A DNA stretch of 64,000 nucleotides from Apium graveolens (GCF_009905375.1 NC_133650.1:300761957-300825956); one strand, 5' to 3'; numbered from the stretch's first letter, positions 1-12,407 are shown. Program-made: numbers and translations. Notes: a model not told the origin generated them from the letters alone.

Positions 1-634
1 GTATTATGCATGGAAGAGGACTTCCCATATTTTGAAAAGTATATATGTATATATATATATATACTGAATATTTTGCGACTTCATCGCATTAAGATATCAA
101 CTTGGTTCATTTCTTTTGACCAAGACTTTCATGAGTGCTATGAGAAGGCTCATATATTGTTAATCATTATAAATATTATTTTGGTGGGCTTGCTGCTCAC
201 CCTTGCTTTATTTCTTCATCACACAACAACAGTTAGGAAAGATGGTCAGACTCCAGCAGACCCAGCGCAAGCGCGTGGGAAGCGTCCCGCGTCTTCCCGT
301 TGATGTTGTAGCTGCTATAGCTGCAGAGGTAGATCTATTGTAGATCAGACCATCTACTTTTGAGAATCAATTATGTATAATTATAACTTCTGGCAGATAA
401 TGGCAATTAACTGTAAATTTATCAAGTAATCATTTTGGGTTGTAATAACTTTTAAATTGTGGATTCAAAGACTTGTACTTATTTAAATTTTATCTCTGAG
501 ACTATAACGGGTTGTGGTGTGTGTTAGTGTGGGGTCACAACATAAGGTTATTATTATTAATTAAGTGAAGGGATATTGTGGAAAGAAAGACCGTGACGAC
601 CCGGATCCCCGACCCCGAATCTGGGGGTGTTACA
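1..634 (+). repeat. 3' end of the left LTR of the long-LTR Ty3 element
   Basis: Identical to 9699-10332. It ends in TGTTACA at 634, directly before the primer binding site. A 97-codon open frame at 10-303 with a hydrophobic stretch is present in both LTR copies, but no protein relationship is recognised and it is treated as chance LTR sequence. Confidence 0.93.
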
Positions 635-638
635 GAAA

Positions 639-650
639 TGGTATCAGAGC
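639..650 (+). other. Primer binding site of the Ty3 element
   Basis: TGGTATCAGAGC lies four bases after the LTR end. This is the usual plant site complementary to the 3' end of initiator methionine tRNA. Confidence 0.9.
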
Positions 651-1080
651 TAAGCGTTATAAACCTCAGAGATGATGGGACGTTAAGATAATAAGTTCAC
701 TAAGATAATAAGAACTCTTGCCAAGTTCATAGTCGGGCTACCTAACGTAGTACTGACAGTTAAAACCCTTATGGGAACCCTTATAAATATCGTGATAGGA
801 GCGTAGTTCGTTATCGTATATGGTAGCGGGACTCCGAACCCTGAGGTTGAGGAGCAACATCGCGATGATATTTTATTACTAATTGGAGATCGGATTGTGG
901 ATCCGATAGAGTGTCCTAATGCAGGACCGGATGATGTTGATATTGAGGAAATAGCGGTTGAGGATGTTGTCCTAGAAGGGATAGTTGTTGAGGAGGATCC
1001 CATGGAGGATCCTGGCAGGATTGGATAAAGGACCACTGATGAATTGATGACCATGGTTTGGTCGACTACTAGAGGTAGGA

Positions 1081-2000
1081 TTGGCCGGTCACTACCGGAG
1101 GTTCGTTCAAGTTGTAAAGATAGTAGCCCCTTTAACGCGGCTTACTCGTAAGACTGAGAAGTTCGAATGGACAGAGAAATGCGAGAACAGCTTTCAAGAA
1201 CTGAAGCAAAGGTTGGTGATGGCCCCTATGCTGGCGTTGCCGGATGGAAAAGGAGATTTTGTGAAGTATAGTGACGCTTCGCACAAGGGCTTAGGGTGCG
1301 TGCTTATGCAGCACGGTAAGGTAATCGCGTACATGTCAAGACAATTAAGGTAATATGAAATTCGATATCCCCGCTCATGAGCTTAGGCTCGTGGCAATAG
1401 TTTTACCCTAAAGATTGGAGGCACTACTTGTATGGAGAGAAGTGCGAGAATTACCTAAGCCATAAGTGCTCTAGTACATTTTCACGTAGAAAGACTCAAC
1501 ATATGCTAGAGGTGGCAGTTAGAGCTAATCAAGAATAATGATTGGGAGATTCTTTATCATTCGGGGAAAGCCAATATGGTGGCTGATGCCCTTAGTAAAA
1601 AGGAGAGACTCAAGATGATAATGTCTTTTGGAGAGTTTATAAGAGATTTTGAGAAAATGGAAATAGAAGTGAAGGTAACCGGAGCCGGTACCGAAAAGCT
1701 GTTTGAGATTGCAATACAGCCCGAATTATTGGAAAAGATCATATTGTGCCAGAAAAAGTTATGAATGAAGGCAGAGAGCCAACAATTAGATAAAAGATTA
1801 ATATCGAGAAAGATGATAAGGGAATAATGAGGTATTCCTATAGAATTTGGGTTCCGAAAGTTCAAGAGCGTAAGGATGAGAACTTAGATGAGAGCCATAG
1901 TTTGAGGAATAAGATTTAGAGCAAACCCTGAACGTGATAGTCAGGGAGGTCGCCATCAAGATAGAAGGAACCCATGACATAATGGAGTGGAAAATGAGGA
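1081..2000 (+). pseudogene. Displaced pol segment (RT end, RNase H, integrase start) upstream of gag
   Basis: The frame at 1081-1353 reads GHYRRFVQ, then PLTRLTRK, FEWTEKCENSFQELK, SDASHKGLGCVL and IAYMSRQLR: the end of RT and start of RNase H of a Ty3-type element. RNase H text continues with frameshifts (HYLYGEKC-like, then NMVADALSKK near 1576-1610). An integrase N-terminal region follows (FEKMEIEVKV at 1647, then a degenerate RIWVPKVQE-like stretch near 1830). The RT palm with the catalytic aspartates is absent. This block precedes the gag remnant, whereas RT and RNase H of the same element occur again, more decayed, at about 3200-3990. It is therefore an extra, displaced copy of part of pol, not the native one. 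Confidence 0.75.
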
Positions 2001-2129
2001 TTTTAAATTAAAAGATGACCCCAATTATGGGGAGTAGGATGAAACATTTCATACTAAGGAAACAGAAAGTCGAGTAAGGAAAGGAGACCCGAGACGGTAC
2101 TCCTATACGGCAATTCATGGACCTGTCTA

Positions 2130-2520
2130 AAAAGAACTTAGACTATTATCCCCAACCACCACCCTGAGGAGACAGTACGGTGAGAAATTCTTTCAGGACC
2201 TTTAAGTCGCTAAGCTCTCAGAGTTCCATGGAACAAGCTGACCCAGCCGAGGCAAGAGCCTGGCTAAAGGAAATATAGGAATCATTTGAGATTCTAAATG
2301 ATTGACGAATCTCAAAAGGACTGTTTTTGTCACTTACCCTCCTAAGAGAGAGACCACCCGCTGCTGAAAGACCAAGAAAGGCACGGAGCAAGAGATTATA
2401 ATAAACTGATTTAAGTCCAGTCAATTGTTTTCGGGAAAGTAATTCCCAAAGATAAGGAGATAGTGTAAAAGCTTTAGAGCCAGAACAAAGGCAGACGAGT
2501 ATGATAAATTATGAATCTAA
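2130..2520 (+). pseudogene. Decayed gag of the Ty3 element
   Basis: Plus-strand text near 2195-2275 reads FRTFKSLSSQSSMEQ, then ADPAEARAWLKEI and SFEILND. This matches the conserved core of plant Ty3 gag (F..L.PPxFxGxxDPxxAxxWL..IE). It is followed by frameshifted sequence and many stops. No zinc knuckle is recognised downstream. The order relative to the pol segment at 1081-2000 is the reverse of a normal element. Confidence 0.65.
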
Positions 2521-3139
2521 GTTGTAAAAGTTGTCAAGATTCGTTATGAGGACACGAATCCATAATGACGGGATGTTTGAAATCAATGCTTATGTTGTGT
2601 TGGTTCATGAAATAACGATAAGAGAAAGGAAAATAAAAAGAAACTGAAGTGGAAAGGAATATAAAGGCAATAGAGTTTGAGGAATGATAAAGGAATTGGG
2701 TATGAGGAAACCCTAAAGACTCGTAGCAATAGAAATAGAAAAGTATGTAATCGTCAGGATGAGGGTGATTCACCATGAGTTAAAATTGCTGGGTGAAGGC
2801 ATAAGAGATACATATATTTTATCCCCTGTAAGTTGGGAGGATTTGAGGAAAACTTGAGATAGTTCGAAGGTTAAATATGAGACGCGGATAGACTGAGGAG
2901 ACAAGGAAGTAAGAAATTAGGAAAATTGGATGAAGGAAGTGACCTTCAAGAATGTGAAGTGTATGACCGGTGGCTTGATACCCAGAAAGGGAGACGCCAG
3001 GTATGAGAGATATCCCAACATTGAGGTGACTGTTGAGAAACAACAAAAGTAAATAAGGAATTATTAAGAAGAAGTTCACGTTGAACATGACCAATATCTT
3101 CCAGAACCTCCATGTTATCATTACCAAATCAGGAAAGAA

Positions 3140-3990
3140 AAGCGGATGACCATTGTTATCTTTTGGAGGCCATATGGATTGACCTCAATTTGAATAAGGA
3201 TGCTAGTATGAAGTTAGGTATAGACTATCGAGGTGGGAATGATTGAATAAGATACCCCTATCAGGGATATATGACTTTATTTATCCATGGAAGGATGCTT
3301 GTACCTTTTTAAAGGTGGAATTAATGATAGAACATCGGTAACTTAAAATGAATCCTAGGGGACTGCATAAAGGTTGGCATTTCACCCTTAATAGGGACAG
3401 TATTAGTTTTGACAGTATGATTGGGAAAGGGTTAAGGTAACAACAACCTTTAAGAATCAATGGAGAATTTTTTTTTTCAGACGTATATAGACTATGATCC
3501 TGGTATTAATAAATGGTATCTTGATATGCCCTGTGCCTAGGGTGTACCTGATGAAGGATTTAAGGATAACCTTAGAGGTTTTACAAGGAAAAAGGTAATA
3601 TTCGAAATTCTCAAGAATAAAAATGTTGATAAAGGAAATATGACATAATTATAATGATGCCAAGTGGGGCACGTGTTAAACCACGAGAAAGTATGGATCG
3701 AACCAGTAAAGGTCGAAATTGTTCAGGGCAATTAGGACCTAAGATAAAAGATGTTCTAAGTATGATTGAGAGTCAGTCGTGACAGTGATTAACCTCTAAA
3801 GATTGAGGCAATAACTTATGGAAAAATGGTGATATTTTTTTTACTTATCAGATTTTAAGGAAAACATCTTCACATAAGCTGTGATTGAAATGAGGTAGAA
3901 AATTTAGTTGAAGGTGGTTAAAAGACATTGACTGTAAGGAACTATTACTATCAGGAAAGGCCAAAGAGGTGGACGACACTTTAACGGTAA
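3140..3990 (+). pseudogene. Decayed reverse transcriptase and RNase H, native position
   Basis: Near 3205-3260 the plus strand reads MKLGIDYR, the start of the RT palm (usually KLCIDYRELN). Remnants of the IDDLFDQL and HQLKV region follow around 3265-3360. At 3770-3990 frameshifted RNase H text is visible (MEKW at about 3820, a FTYHQ-like stretch, then SGKAKEVDD near 3955). Stops and frameshifts are dense and no active protein is possible. Protease was not located. Confidence 0.6.
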
Positions 3991-5259
3991 AAGGAAAATT
4001 GTAGGCGCTTGTGCCAAAGGAATACAGTGATGATGGTTAAAGCTGTGATGGTTGTATTTTGGGTTGGAAGATTGTCATTCCTTCTGATGACTGTGCAATA
4101 CTCAACCGTAATAGTAGTTGGTAAAGGTTTAATTCGTGTAATCGCCATGAGCGGGCTATCTATCTCAGAAGATACTATCTTGAGATAAGCCAGGACCATA
4201 TTTCAAAAAGGACTAAACAAACCTTTGAGTTAAGTCTTCTATTGAAGGCATATGATTAAGAATAGTATTAACCTGCTATCGTTGCATTGATGGAAACTCT
4301 TCTGCAATTTTATCTGCTTCATGTCATGTATGTATGTCAGGATCAGAAGTGTTCTTCATGAATCAGGAATGGTGATTATGTTACCTCCTTAGAAGGATTT
4401 GATACGACATGTATAGACTCCGTATGGTTAGCTATTAAGACTTTATGGAAAATGAATGACTACAGTGGGTCAGTGGTGGACCATAGTAAGGCAGCAATGA
4501 TTCTGCGAGTAGTGAGCTAATTACAATCGTGAGAGTTGTATTGGAAGGGGTGTTGAGATTGAGTACCACTAATCGGGTCGTGGTAGTGTATAAGTTATCA
4601 GTGATAGACTAATTAAGTAGAGTATCTACCTAGTGAATAATTATTCTTTCTTATCAATAGAGAGTCGTATTATTATACGAGGAAGGTTGCGGTGCGAGCA
4701 TAGAATCCTAGTAACGGTGATATATAGAATGAGATCCCAAATTCGATTTTCGATGTCGAGGGAGTTTCAAAGGTGATTGTGTATAAGCTCGAGGAAGAGC
4801 ATGGGTCCATAGAATGATGGACGGAATAGAAATATTTTGGCATGGGAAATACGATGCTATAATACTTGATGCTGATATAAATACGTATATGTTTTGTTCT
4901 CCTATGACAAACCTCTATAGTTCAGAGGTAGGTTCCAAGCCAGATATTTTGTGGCAGTATATTTTTTTCATATATACACTTCTCTTCAATTCGTTCTTTT
5001 CTCTTCTTTTCATTTCAGGTAAGCTGAGAAGAACAACCCTTCCAGAAAGGGGAGGTATTGCCGAATGACTATCTATCTGTGTGATAGAAGCCTAGTAGGA
5101 TACCATCTATTGTTTAATTGCTTGTCAAGTACTAAAGGCTGGCCACCTTCTGTACTAACTATGCGATATAACAAGTGTTCATGATCATAGTGATCTCTCA
5201 ATAAATTCTTTTACTTCTATATGAAGGATTAAGCTTTCGAAAATAGAAACAGCTGAAAA

Positions 5260-6170
5260 AGGAGTAATAAAGTTGTGGTAGTATTCGGAATGGAAACACA
5301 TTCGTGATACTAAGGTTGGCATGGTTATTAAAAGGTTATAGAACGCTAACGAGCAAAAGTATAACCAGTATAATATTAGGAACGGAAGGTAGTAGCGATT
5401 ACGAACTCGAAAAGAATGGGTATTGAGAAGCAGAAGCTCTAATGCTAAAAGCTATAATGAGAGTCTGTGCAATAGACTTGAAAGAAATTGGAATGATCAC
5501 TTAACACGGATTGAGTTTTCTTACGACAATAGATCATATGTCAGTATTGAGATATCGCCTTATGAGATCCTTGAGGGAAGACAATATCGATCTCCCTTAT
5601 GTTAGGATGAAGTTGTAGAGCGCAAGATCCTCGGACCAGCAGTGGTCTAAAGGACCAAGGATATGATAGATCTAATCAGAGGACGGCTGGTAGTAGCCCA
5701 AGATGGACATGACACGAAAGGACAAAGAGTATGAAATAGGGGACCTAGTAATGTTATAGGTATCCCTTGGAAAGGATTGATGAGGTTCGGAAAGAAAGGA
5801 AAGCTAAGTCTACAATTTGTTGGACCCTTGGATATATTAAGACGTTTGGGAAGTTAGCATATGAGCTAGCCCTAACCCCGAACATGTAGCAAGTCATAAC
5901 GTGTTACACGTATCAATGTTAAGAAAGTGTAATTCGGATGCCTATTAAATAAGGGCATATGAGCGCATAGACATGCAACCCGACGTAACCTATATGGAGC
6001 AACCAGGAAGGGTTATAGATTGAAAAAGGAACAATTGCTTAGGAAAAGGGTTATCAAACTAGTCAGAGTTTGATGGTAGAACCACAATGTGGAAAGATTT
6101 ACTCGAGAGTTAGAAAGTGCAATGCTAAGAGAGTATCCCTATTCATTTTCTATTTGATTCCAGGACGGAA
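5260..6170 (+). pseudogene. Decayed integrase C-terminus and chromodomain-like region
   Basis: The frame at 5423-5605 reads NRLERNWNDHLTRIEFSYDN, then SPYEILEGRQYRSPLC, the conserved end of the Ty3 integrase core (usually W..HLPL.EFAYN...H.S..MAPYE.LYGR.CRSP). Downstream, VGPLDILRRLGKLAYELAL near 5820-5875 is the GPF/Y-type module. Broken text to about 6170 resembles the chromodomain tail of Tekay-type elements. The three catalytic integrase residues were not located. Confidence 0.68.
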
Positions 6171-6177
6171 TCCTTTT

Positions 6178-6190
6178 AAGGAGGGGAGAC
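6178..6190 (+). other. Polypurine tract of the Ty3 element
   Basis: AAGGAGGGGAGAC directly precedes the LTR start TGTAATAACC at 6191. Confidence 0.85.
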
Positions 6191-8274
6191 TGTAATAACC
6201 CCAATTTTTGGAAATTTTTGAAACCCTTATGAATAGTGTTTTTGCTGAATGAGAAAACTTTTCATGTCACACTATGTAGGGGTTCTGATATGGATATTCT
6301 GAGATTTTATTAGTACTTTATATGGGATATAAGTGTATGTAAAGGTCGTCAGAATCCAAATCCGAACACTTTGATTTTTCCCGGAAATCCACTAGATACG
6401 GAAAGAATTGAGTATAAGGTAACAGGATAAAAAGGATTTAAATTAAAGGATTATAAGAGAGGATCATAAAAGGAATACAATATATTGAGAAAGGTTAAGG
6501 GAACCTAAGTAATAAGATCCCGGGTATGATCCCTCAAACGATAAACGAAAACGAAAGTTAAGCGAACCGTATAACAGATCAGCGGTCATTAGGCAAACGA
6601 TTAGGAAGTTAATCAAGGGGATTAGTGGGGATGATGTCATCCAACCAATAGAAAGAGGACAAGGAGGGGAGGATGACATCATGAGGATGACACAAGCATG
6701 ACATGGGAAGGAAGGAGGTGTGGTTGAATGAGAACCACACAAATTCAAGGGCAACAAGGTAATTGACTAAATCAAACACAAAAACAAAGCAACCAAGCCA
6801 AGTAAAATCATTTTTCATCAAAATCAAAAAGAAACCAAGGCATGGTTCATCATGCTCTCGGCTTTTTACTATTGCAAATGGGCAAGAATTCAAAAACTCA
6901 AGATCCAAGCCTCCTAAATTGGTAAGATAATTCCCTAATCATCTTCATGCTTAGTTAGGGCTATATCATGAGTTTAAGCCATCAATTCCTTCTCAATCTT
7001 CTTCATTTAATCAAAGAAGAAGACAATGAATAGTGTTTTCAAGTTTTTAACTTGAAGTTTTTCTTGTTTTCCTTGAAGATCCAAGCATTCCTAAGACTTC
7101 TCAAAGCTTCTTAAGGCTTCCTAGCTCCTCCCACCACTTCAAGGAAGGTATACCATCTCCAAACCCTAGATTCCTATGTATTATAAGATGATTTTGATTA
7201 GTAGGATGATATTGTAGCTTGTTGTTGTGATTAGAGTTTGGGATTTGAAATGGTAGTGAAATGGAATGGTAAATGTTGTGGTTTTGATTAAAAGAACTTA
7301 AGTATGATTAAAGTTAAGCTTAGGCATAAGTATGAATGATTAAATTGAATTGGTTGGGGTTGTTATGATGTGATAAGGATGGATGTTGGTTGTATGTTGG
7401 ATTTGAGGTTGGTTTGTGGTTGGTTTTGAATGGTTTAAAATTGGGAAATCGCGTAAACATAGCCGTCGTAACGTCCGATTTTCTTTAGACTGTTTTTGTG
7501 CATAACATTAGGACCCGAGAACCCCCTGCTAGATTATGACCACTGCCATGTTTAGATAGCTCATGTTACGAGCTTCGTTTTGATATGTAGTTCGTTCGAT
7601 TCCGATGCACGGTTTAGGAGAAACGACCGTTTCAAGTAACGGCGTTTCGCGAACGAAACTTTTCCCCTCGCCTTACCTTGAAACATAGGTTAAAGACCAA
7701 AAAGGGTTAATTAATGTATGAAACATTTATGTTAAGTGTGTTAGGCAGTTGGTAAGACACTCGCGAAGGAATCGCTTTAAAACTCATAAAGGTTAAATTA
7801 TTAAAAATGGCGGAGCCGAGGGTACTCGAGTGACTTAAGCAAATCAGTAAGCGCAAAACGAGCGTTAGAGTCTGAGTTGGTTAGAGTATAGATTTACAAG
7901 TGACTTTGGTTTAATTCCAACTTACTTGTTGCTTATAGGTTACCAGACTCGTCCAGAGCCATTCGTAACCCCCAGTCGCTCAGGCAAGTTTTCTACCCGT
8001 TATAACTGTTGTTGTGATGTAAATATATGTATATGCATTATCTTGTGATAAGTGCATGATTGTTATTAGCAAATTTTGTGATATATTGGAGCATGCTGAT
8101 ATGGTATATATGCATGTCTGTTTCGTAATCTGGTTATCTATCTGTTGATTTCGATGCTTATAGTTGCATAATACCTATGCTAGAGATAAGCAGTAGTTGC
8201 GTGTACCCTTAGTATAGGGACCCAAAGGTCAAAACATTTTCTAAAATCGGGAGTCGAGGATCCTGAGTAGATTT

Positions 8275-8311
<37 letters not shown>

Positions 8312-10332
8312 GTGGTTATAGTTTTCAAAACTATTAATCGAATAAGGTTTATTCGATAACTTTATTTTATTAATGACTATTATCTTGAATATTCATTCGA
8401 GGACTTATGACTCCTTTATATTATTTATTGAATATTATCTTGAATATTCATTCGAGGACTTATGACTCCTTTATATTATTTATTGAATATTACTTGGATA
8501 TTCATTTGAGGATGTATGACTCCTTTATTTTATTTAATGAATATTATTTATAATATCCATTCGAGGTATTATGACTCTGCTTATTACTGAAATATATTCT
8601 TTATTTTATTAAAGAATAAGGTGTCAATAATCAAACTTATTTTTGATTATTCAAATAAAGATATTACTTTCGTATAAGTATATCCTTGATTAATTGCTAT
8701 TCATTCAAGTATAAGTTTTCCAACTTCTACCTCAATTATTCTTTATGGGAATATTATTTAAATAATAATATTCAGATATTTCTTTCATATTGGGACTGAT
8801 TTATTTTATTAAATCAGCATTACTCCAAACATTCTTAAAAATGTTTTCGAGTCTTCAAAATGAATTTAAAAGGTAGAGAGGATCCCAAAACTTGTTTCCA
8901 AATTCAAGATCTTCCATTTTAAGGGGACTTGAATACTCGCTCAAAAATCTAAGGGATCCGGCTTTGTGGTGTATTTTATATTCGCAACAAGGTTGCTGTT
9001 TTGATGAATGAATTGATTACTTGCCCAATGTTCGGGAAGTAAGCCCATCTAATTGAGTCGGCATAAGCGACAGGCCGGGGTACGGTCTATCAAAGTGTAA
9101 GTGGCTGGGTGGCAGTCCATCAACGCGTGAGTGGCCGGGTAACGGTCTAGCGCGAGGTCCTAATGCGGCCAGGGTGATGACCGGTGAGGAATTCATCCAT
9201 CTACAGTAGAAAAGGTTACTTATTGGTATCTTTGCCTGATCAGCAAGATATCTGGTTTATGCCAAAATTCTTTTCCTTCCAAATTCATTGGATATTGCAA
9301 CTCTGTTCATACTTTACATGACAGAGGTTTTCAGGAAATGTATGGGAGATATATATGAATATATTTATATATCAGGACTTAATGAAGTATCTCGTAACTT
9401 CATTATTTATAATGATATTCAAAGATTGAATCTATTCAAATCTTGTCTTGTAGTCTCATCTATGTGATGAACCTTTGAAACTGATTATAACTTGAACGGG
9501 GGTAGTTCAAGTAGTATTTGGGAAAGATATAAGTATTTTGGGGTATCTTGTAACTTCATCTTTTAAACTTATATCTAGTTAATGATTGTCTTATGAATGA
9601 CAAAGATTTTCGGAAAAACGTTGAGACAAGGTTAGATATATGAGATCACCTTGCAACGATATTTTTTATATATACAGTTATAAACTGGAACTCTGTGTGT
9701 ATTATGCATGGAAGAGGACTTCCCATATTTTGAAAAGTATATATGTATATATATATATATACTGAATATTTTGCGACTTCATCGCATTAAGATATCAACT
9801 TGGTTCATTTCTTTTGACCAAGACTTTCATGAGTGCTATGAGAAGGCTCATATATTGTTAATCATTATAAATATTATTTTGGTGGGCTTGCTGCTCACCC
9901 TTGCTTTATTTCTTCATCACACAACAACAGTTAGGAAAGATGGTCAGACTCCAGCAGACCCAGCGCAAGCGCGTGGGAAGCGTCCCGCGTCTTCCCGTTG
10001 ATGTTGTAGCTGCTATAGCTGCAGAGGTAGATCTATTGTAGATCAGACCATCTACTTTTGAGAATCAATTATGTATAATTATAACTTCTGGCAGATAATG
10101 GCAATTAACTGTAAATTTATCAAGTAATCATTTTGGGTTGTAATAACTTTTAAATTGTGGATTCAAAGACTTGTACTTATTTAAATTTTATCTCTGAGAC
10201 TATAACGGGTTGTGGTGTGTGTTAGTGTGGGGTCACAACATAAGGTTATTATTATTAATTAAGTGAAGGGATATTGTGGAAAGAAAGACCGTGACGACCC
10301 GGATCCCCGACCCCGAATCTGGGGGTGTTACA
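6191..10332 (+). repeat. Right (3') LTR of the Ty3 element, 4.14 kb
   Basis: Starts TGTAATAACCCC after the polypurine tract and ends GGGTGTTACA at 10332. The long, gene-free LTR contains an AT microsatellite (about 8276-8312) and a tandem array (8378-8580). Its end is shared with the solo LTR at 29021-33389 and with the LTR ending at 61048, so these are related families. Confidence 0.9.
8378..8580 (+). repeat. Tandem array of about 54 bp in the LTR, four units
   Basis: Four consecutive units of the form GAATATT-ATCTTG-AATATTCATTCGAGGA-TTATGACTCC. The first two are nearly identical and the last two diverged. Confidence 0.8.
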
Positions 10333-11372
10333 TTGATGATGTCTACTATAGTGGAGAACATGATGACTTTGATATTTTTGACATTCCCACTGAACCAGTC
10401 TTGGAAGATAAAGATGGTTTCTTTGAAGCTGAGGAGAAAAGTGATTTTGGAGAATGGGAAGAGGAAGCTCAAGTGGATCCTGTTTTTGAGAAAGAGTTTC
10501 AACAGCAGCAGTCAGAGTTGAAAAGAAAAGAAGCTGAACTCAAAAAGGTATCCCAGATCATTGACATGAGGAAAAACATTGAACGAACAGAAACTCTTGA
10601 AAAGCAACGTCTTCATGACATTAAAGCTAAAGAAAGGAGAAGAGATGTCAAGCTGAAGATTGGTGAAAAATGGGATGAAGCTAGGAGCGTACTTGATATG
10701 CCTCAGCTGAGCACAAACAATGATAGGCAGTTTCTACATCTTCTTGACAAGTTGGAGATCTCTAATCCAAACGATGACGTGTACATGAATGCTATCAAGA
10801 CTGAAGTCTCAAGGATCACAACTGCCTTTGACAGATCTCTAAATGAAATGAGCATATTTGTATATTGTCAGAGCGAAGGATCTTTCAAGGTATCACTTCA
10901 TCTGTTTGAGAATTGTTCTTTATCAGAGATTTGGGTTCTTCTCAATAAAGTCAAAAGAAGCTCAGAATTGAATGAAGTTCTTCGAGAAAGGCTCAAAGAG
11001 TTTGCCAGCAGGGCTAGTCCTCAAGTGGTCAACAATCCTCATCAGGTAAGATTCTTTAAGTCTGACTGTCTTCAAATCTTCCAGCTCGATTCATAATCTC
11101 TTAAAGACTACTCTGCTAAGCATCTTGTCTGGATGGAACATCACTTAAGAACTGCCGGATATTCATCCATGTTGAAAACTCAAGCAGCTGATCTGATTCA
11201 AGCTTATTGTGAAAAGAATATTAAAAGGTACAATCAGTTCAAGAATAAGCTAAAGTCAGTTGGAGTTCAACCAGTCAGACCAGCCAGCTTCACCTCTGAA
11301 AAGGATTGTGTCTTTGACAAGGAGTTGCTTCAAGATTTGGAAGAAGGTGAATTCGGAAGGAAAGACAACTGA
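10333..11372 (+). pseudogene. 3' part of the extra ORF of a Sirevirus-like copia element
   Basis: Coding sequence resumes directly at the Ty3 LTR end (IDDVYYSGEHDDFDIFDIP) and runs in one frame to a TAA at 11094-11096. The same frame continues to a second stop at 11370-11372 (VWMEHHLRTAGYSSML to GEFGRKDN), so a single nonsense codon splits it. The protein is acidic at its start. It then has a long charged, probably coiled-coil stretch (EFQQQQSELKRKEAELKKV to KERRRDVKLKIGEKWDEAR) and a second helical part. No catalytic motif is seen. Its place before a polypurine tract and LTR fits the post-pol ORF of Sireviruses, sometimes called env-like; its function is not established. The 5' part was cut off by the Ty3 insertion. 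Confidence 0.68.
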
Positions 11373-12234
11373 ATTCAATTAGCTCAAAATTTAATGTAAT
11401 ATGATTAGAGCTTTATGAATAAAGATAGACTAATGTAGTTATATGTTCAGTCTAGAGGAATATATATCTTGTATTCACTTGTAAATTTCTTTTGGAATCT
11501 GGAAAATGTTAAATATAATCCAGAACTTTTCTGCTATTTACTTTGCATTATTGTTTATATCTTTTTCTTATTTGTTACTTGAGTTATCCTCTAGGTATTT
11601 GTTGTTATTGTCTAACAAACAAATAGGGGGAGATTGAAAGGCATATGTCATAGCCTATTTATTTATTCGAGGATTTAACTCAACTCAAATAAGGATGTAA
11701 CAAGTAAATAGTGGTTCTATCGTCAGAGAGATCTCTCAAAGTAACATTGTTCATCTACAGACTTGAGGACTTAATTCACTGGAAGAAGCTCAAGAAATTG
11801 ATCAAGCCTCAGTGATATAAATCAAGATTGTGGATTTAATCAAGTGACAGAGATCTCGTCAGGGTATCAATTAATTACAGGGATTTAATCTGAAGAAAAT
11901 CAAGACATGAAGAAACATCACAGAAGTTAGTCATTCATGAACCAGACTGTACATCGAGTGTCAATATTGAAGTGGTGAAATGGATTCATGATTTTCAGAA
12001 GATTGTCAGAAGAATGGTTGTTGTTCAAGAATAGTATTAATTCTCTATTTATTTATTAAGTCGTATAATTTAATTATGAAAATAAATTATATCTGCAAAG
12101 ATTAATTTATTGATTAATTGGATTAATTGATTAATTAATTCTGAATTAATATTATGGTTTTTCAGAATTGATTTTGAATTTAAATTCAAAATTAATTCAG
12201 CAAGTCAATCTTTTGTATTAGTATGACAATCGGT

Positions 12235-12390
12235 ATGACAATCAATAGTCATACCGAAAGTCATGCCAGTTCATTTAGATTGTCTTGCCGAAAGTCATGC
12301 CAGTTCAATAGATTGTCCTACCGAAAGTTCTACCAGTTAAAAGGATTGTCTTGCTGAGCTAACAGGATTGTCTTGCCAGTTAAATCAAGG
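12235..12390 (+). repeat. Imperfect tandem repeats just upstream of the LTR TATA box
   Basis: About four imperfect units of roughly 32 bp built from GATTGTCTTGCCGAAAGTC and ATGCCAGTT, ending some 25 bp before the TATA-like box. Arrays in this position in LTRs often act as promoter elements; that role is inferred here. Confidence 0.7.
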
Positions 12391-12400
12391 ATTGATTTAA

Positions 12401-12407
12401 TATAAAA
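12401..12407 (+). promoter_or_regulatory. TATA-like box of the copia B LTR
   Basis: TATAAAAG follows the repeat block. Transcription would start about 30 bp downstream, marking the U3/R boundary. Confidence 0.55.

Larger units (their letters stand above)
1..10332 (+). mobile_element. Long-LTR Ty3/chromovirus-like retrotransposon, non-autonomous
   Basis: Element with LTRs beginning TGTAATAACCCC and ending GGGTGTTACA. The right LTR is complete (6191-10332, 4142 bp); only the last 634 bp of the left LTR lie in the window. Between them are a methionine-tRNA-type primer binding site, a polypurine tract, and gag, RT, RNase H and integrase remnants on the plus strand, all full of stops and frameshifts. 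C-terminal integrase and chromodomain-like text before the polypurine tract points to the Tekay/Del chromovirus group, known for long LTRs. The 634 visible left-LTR bases match 9699-10332 with no difference or gap, so insertion was recent although the coding region is dead. The element splits a copia ORF at 10333. The target duplication cannot be checked because the left end is outside the window; its expected sequence is TTGAT. Confidence 0.88.

Noticed and set aside
10..303. 97-codon open frame with a hydrophobic segment, repeated at 9708-10001
   Set aside because: It lies inside both LTR copies, which are identical anyway, so repetition is not evidence of coding. Composition is low complexity and no family is recognised.
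11054..11092. Apparent mini-intron (CAG|GTAAGA to TTCCAG) in the copia 3' ORF
   Set aside because: At 39 bp it is too short for a plant intron, and removing it leaves the TAA stop at 11094 in place.
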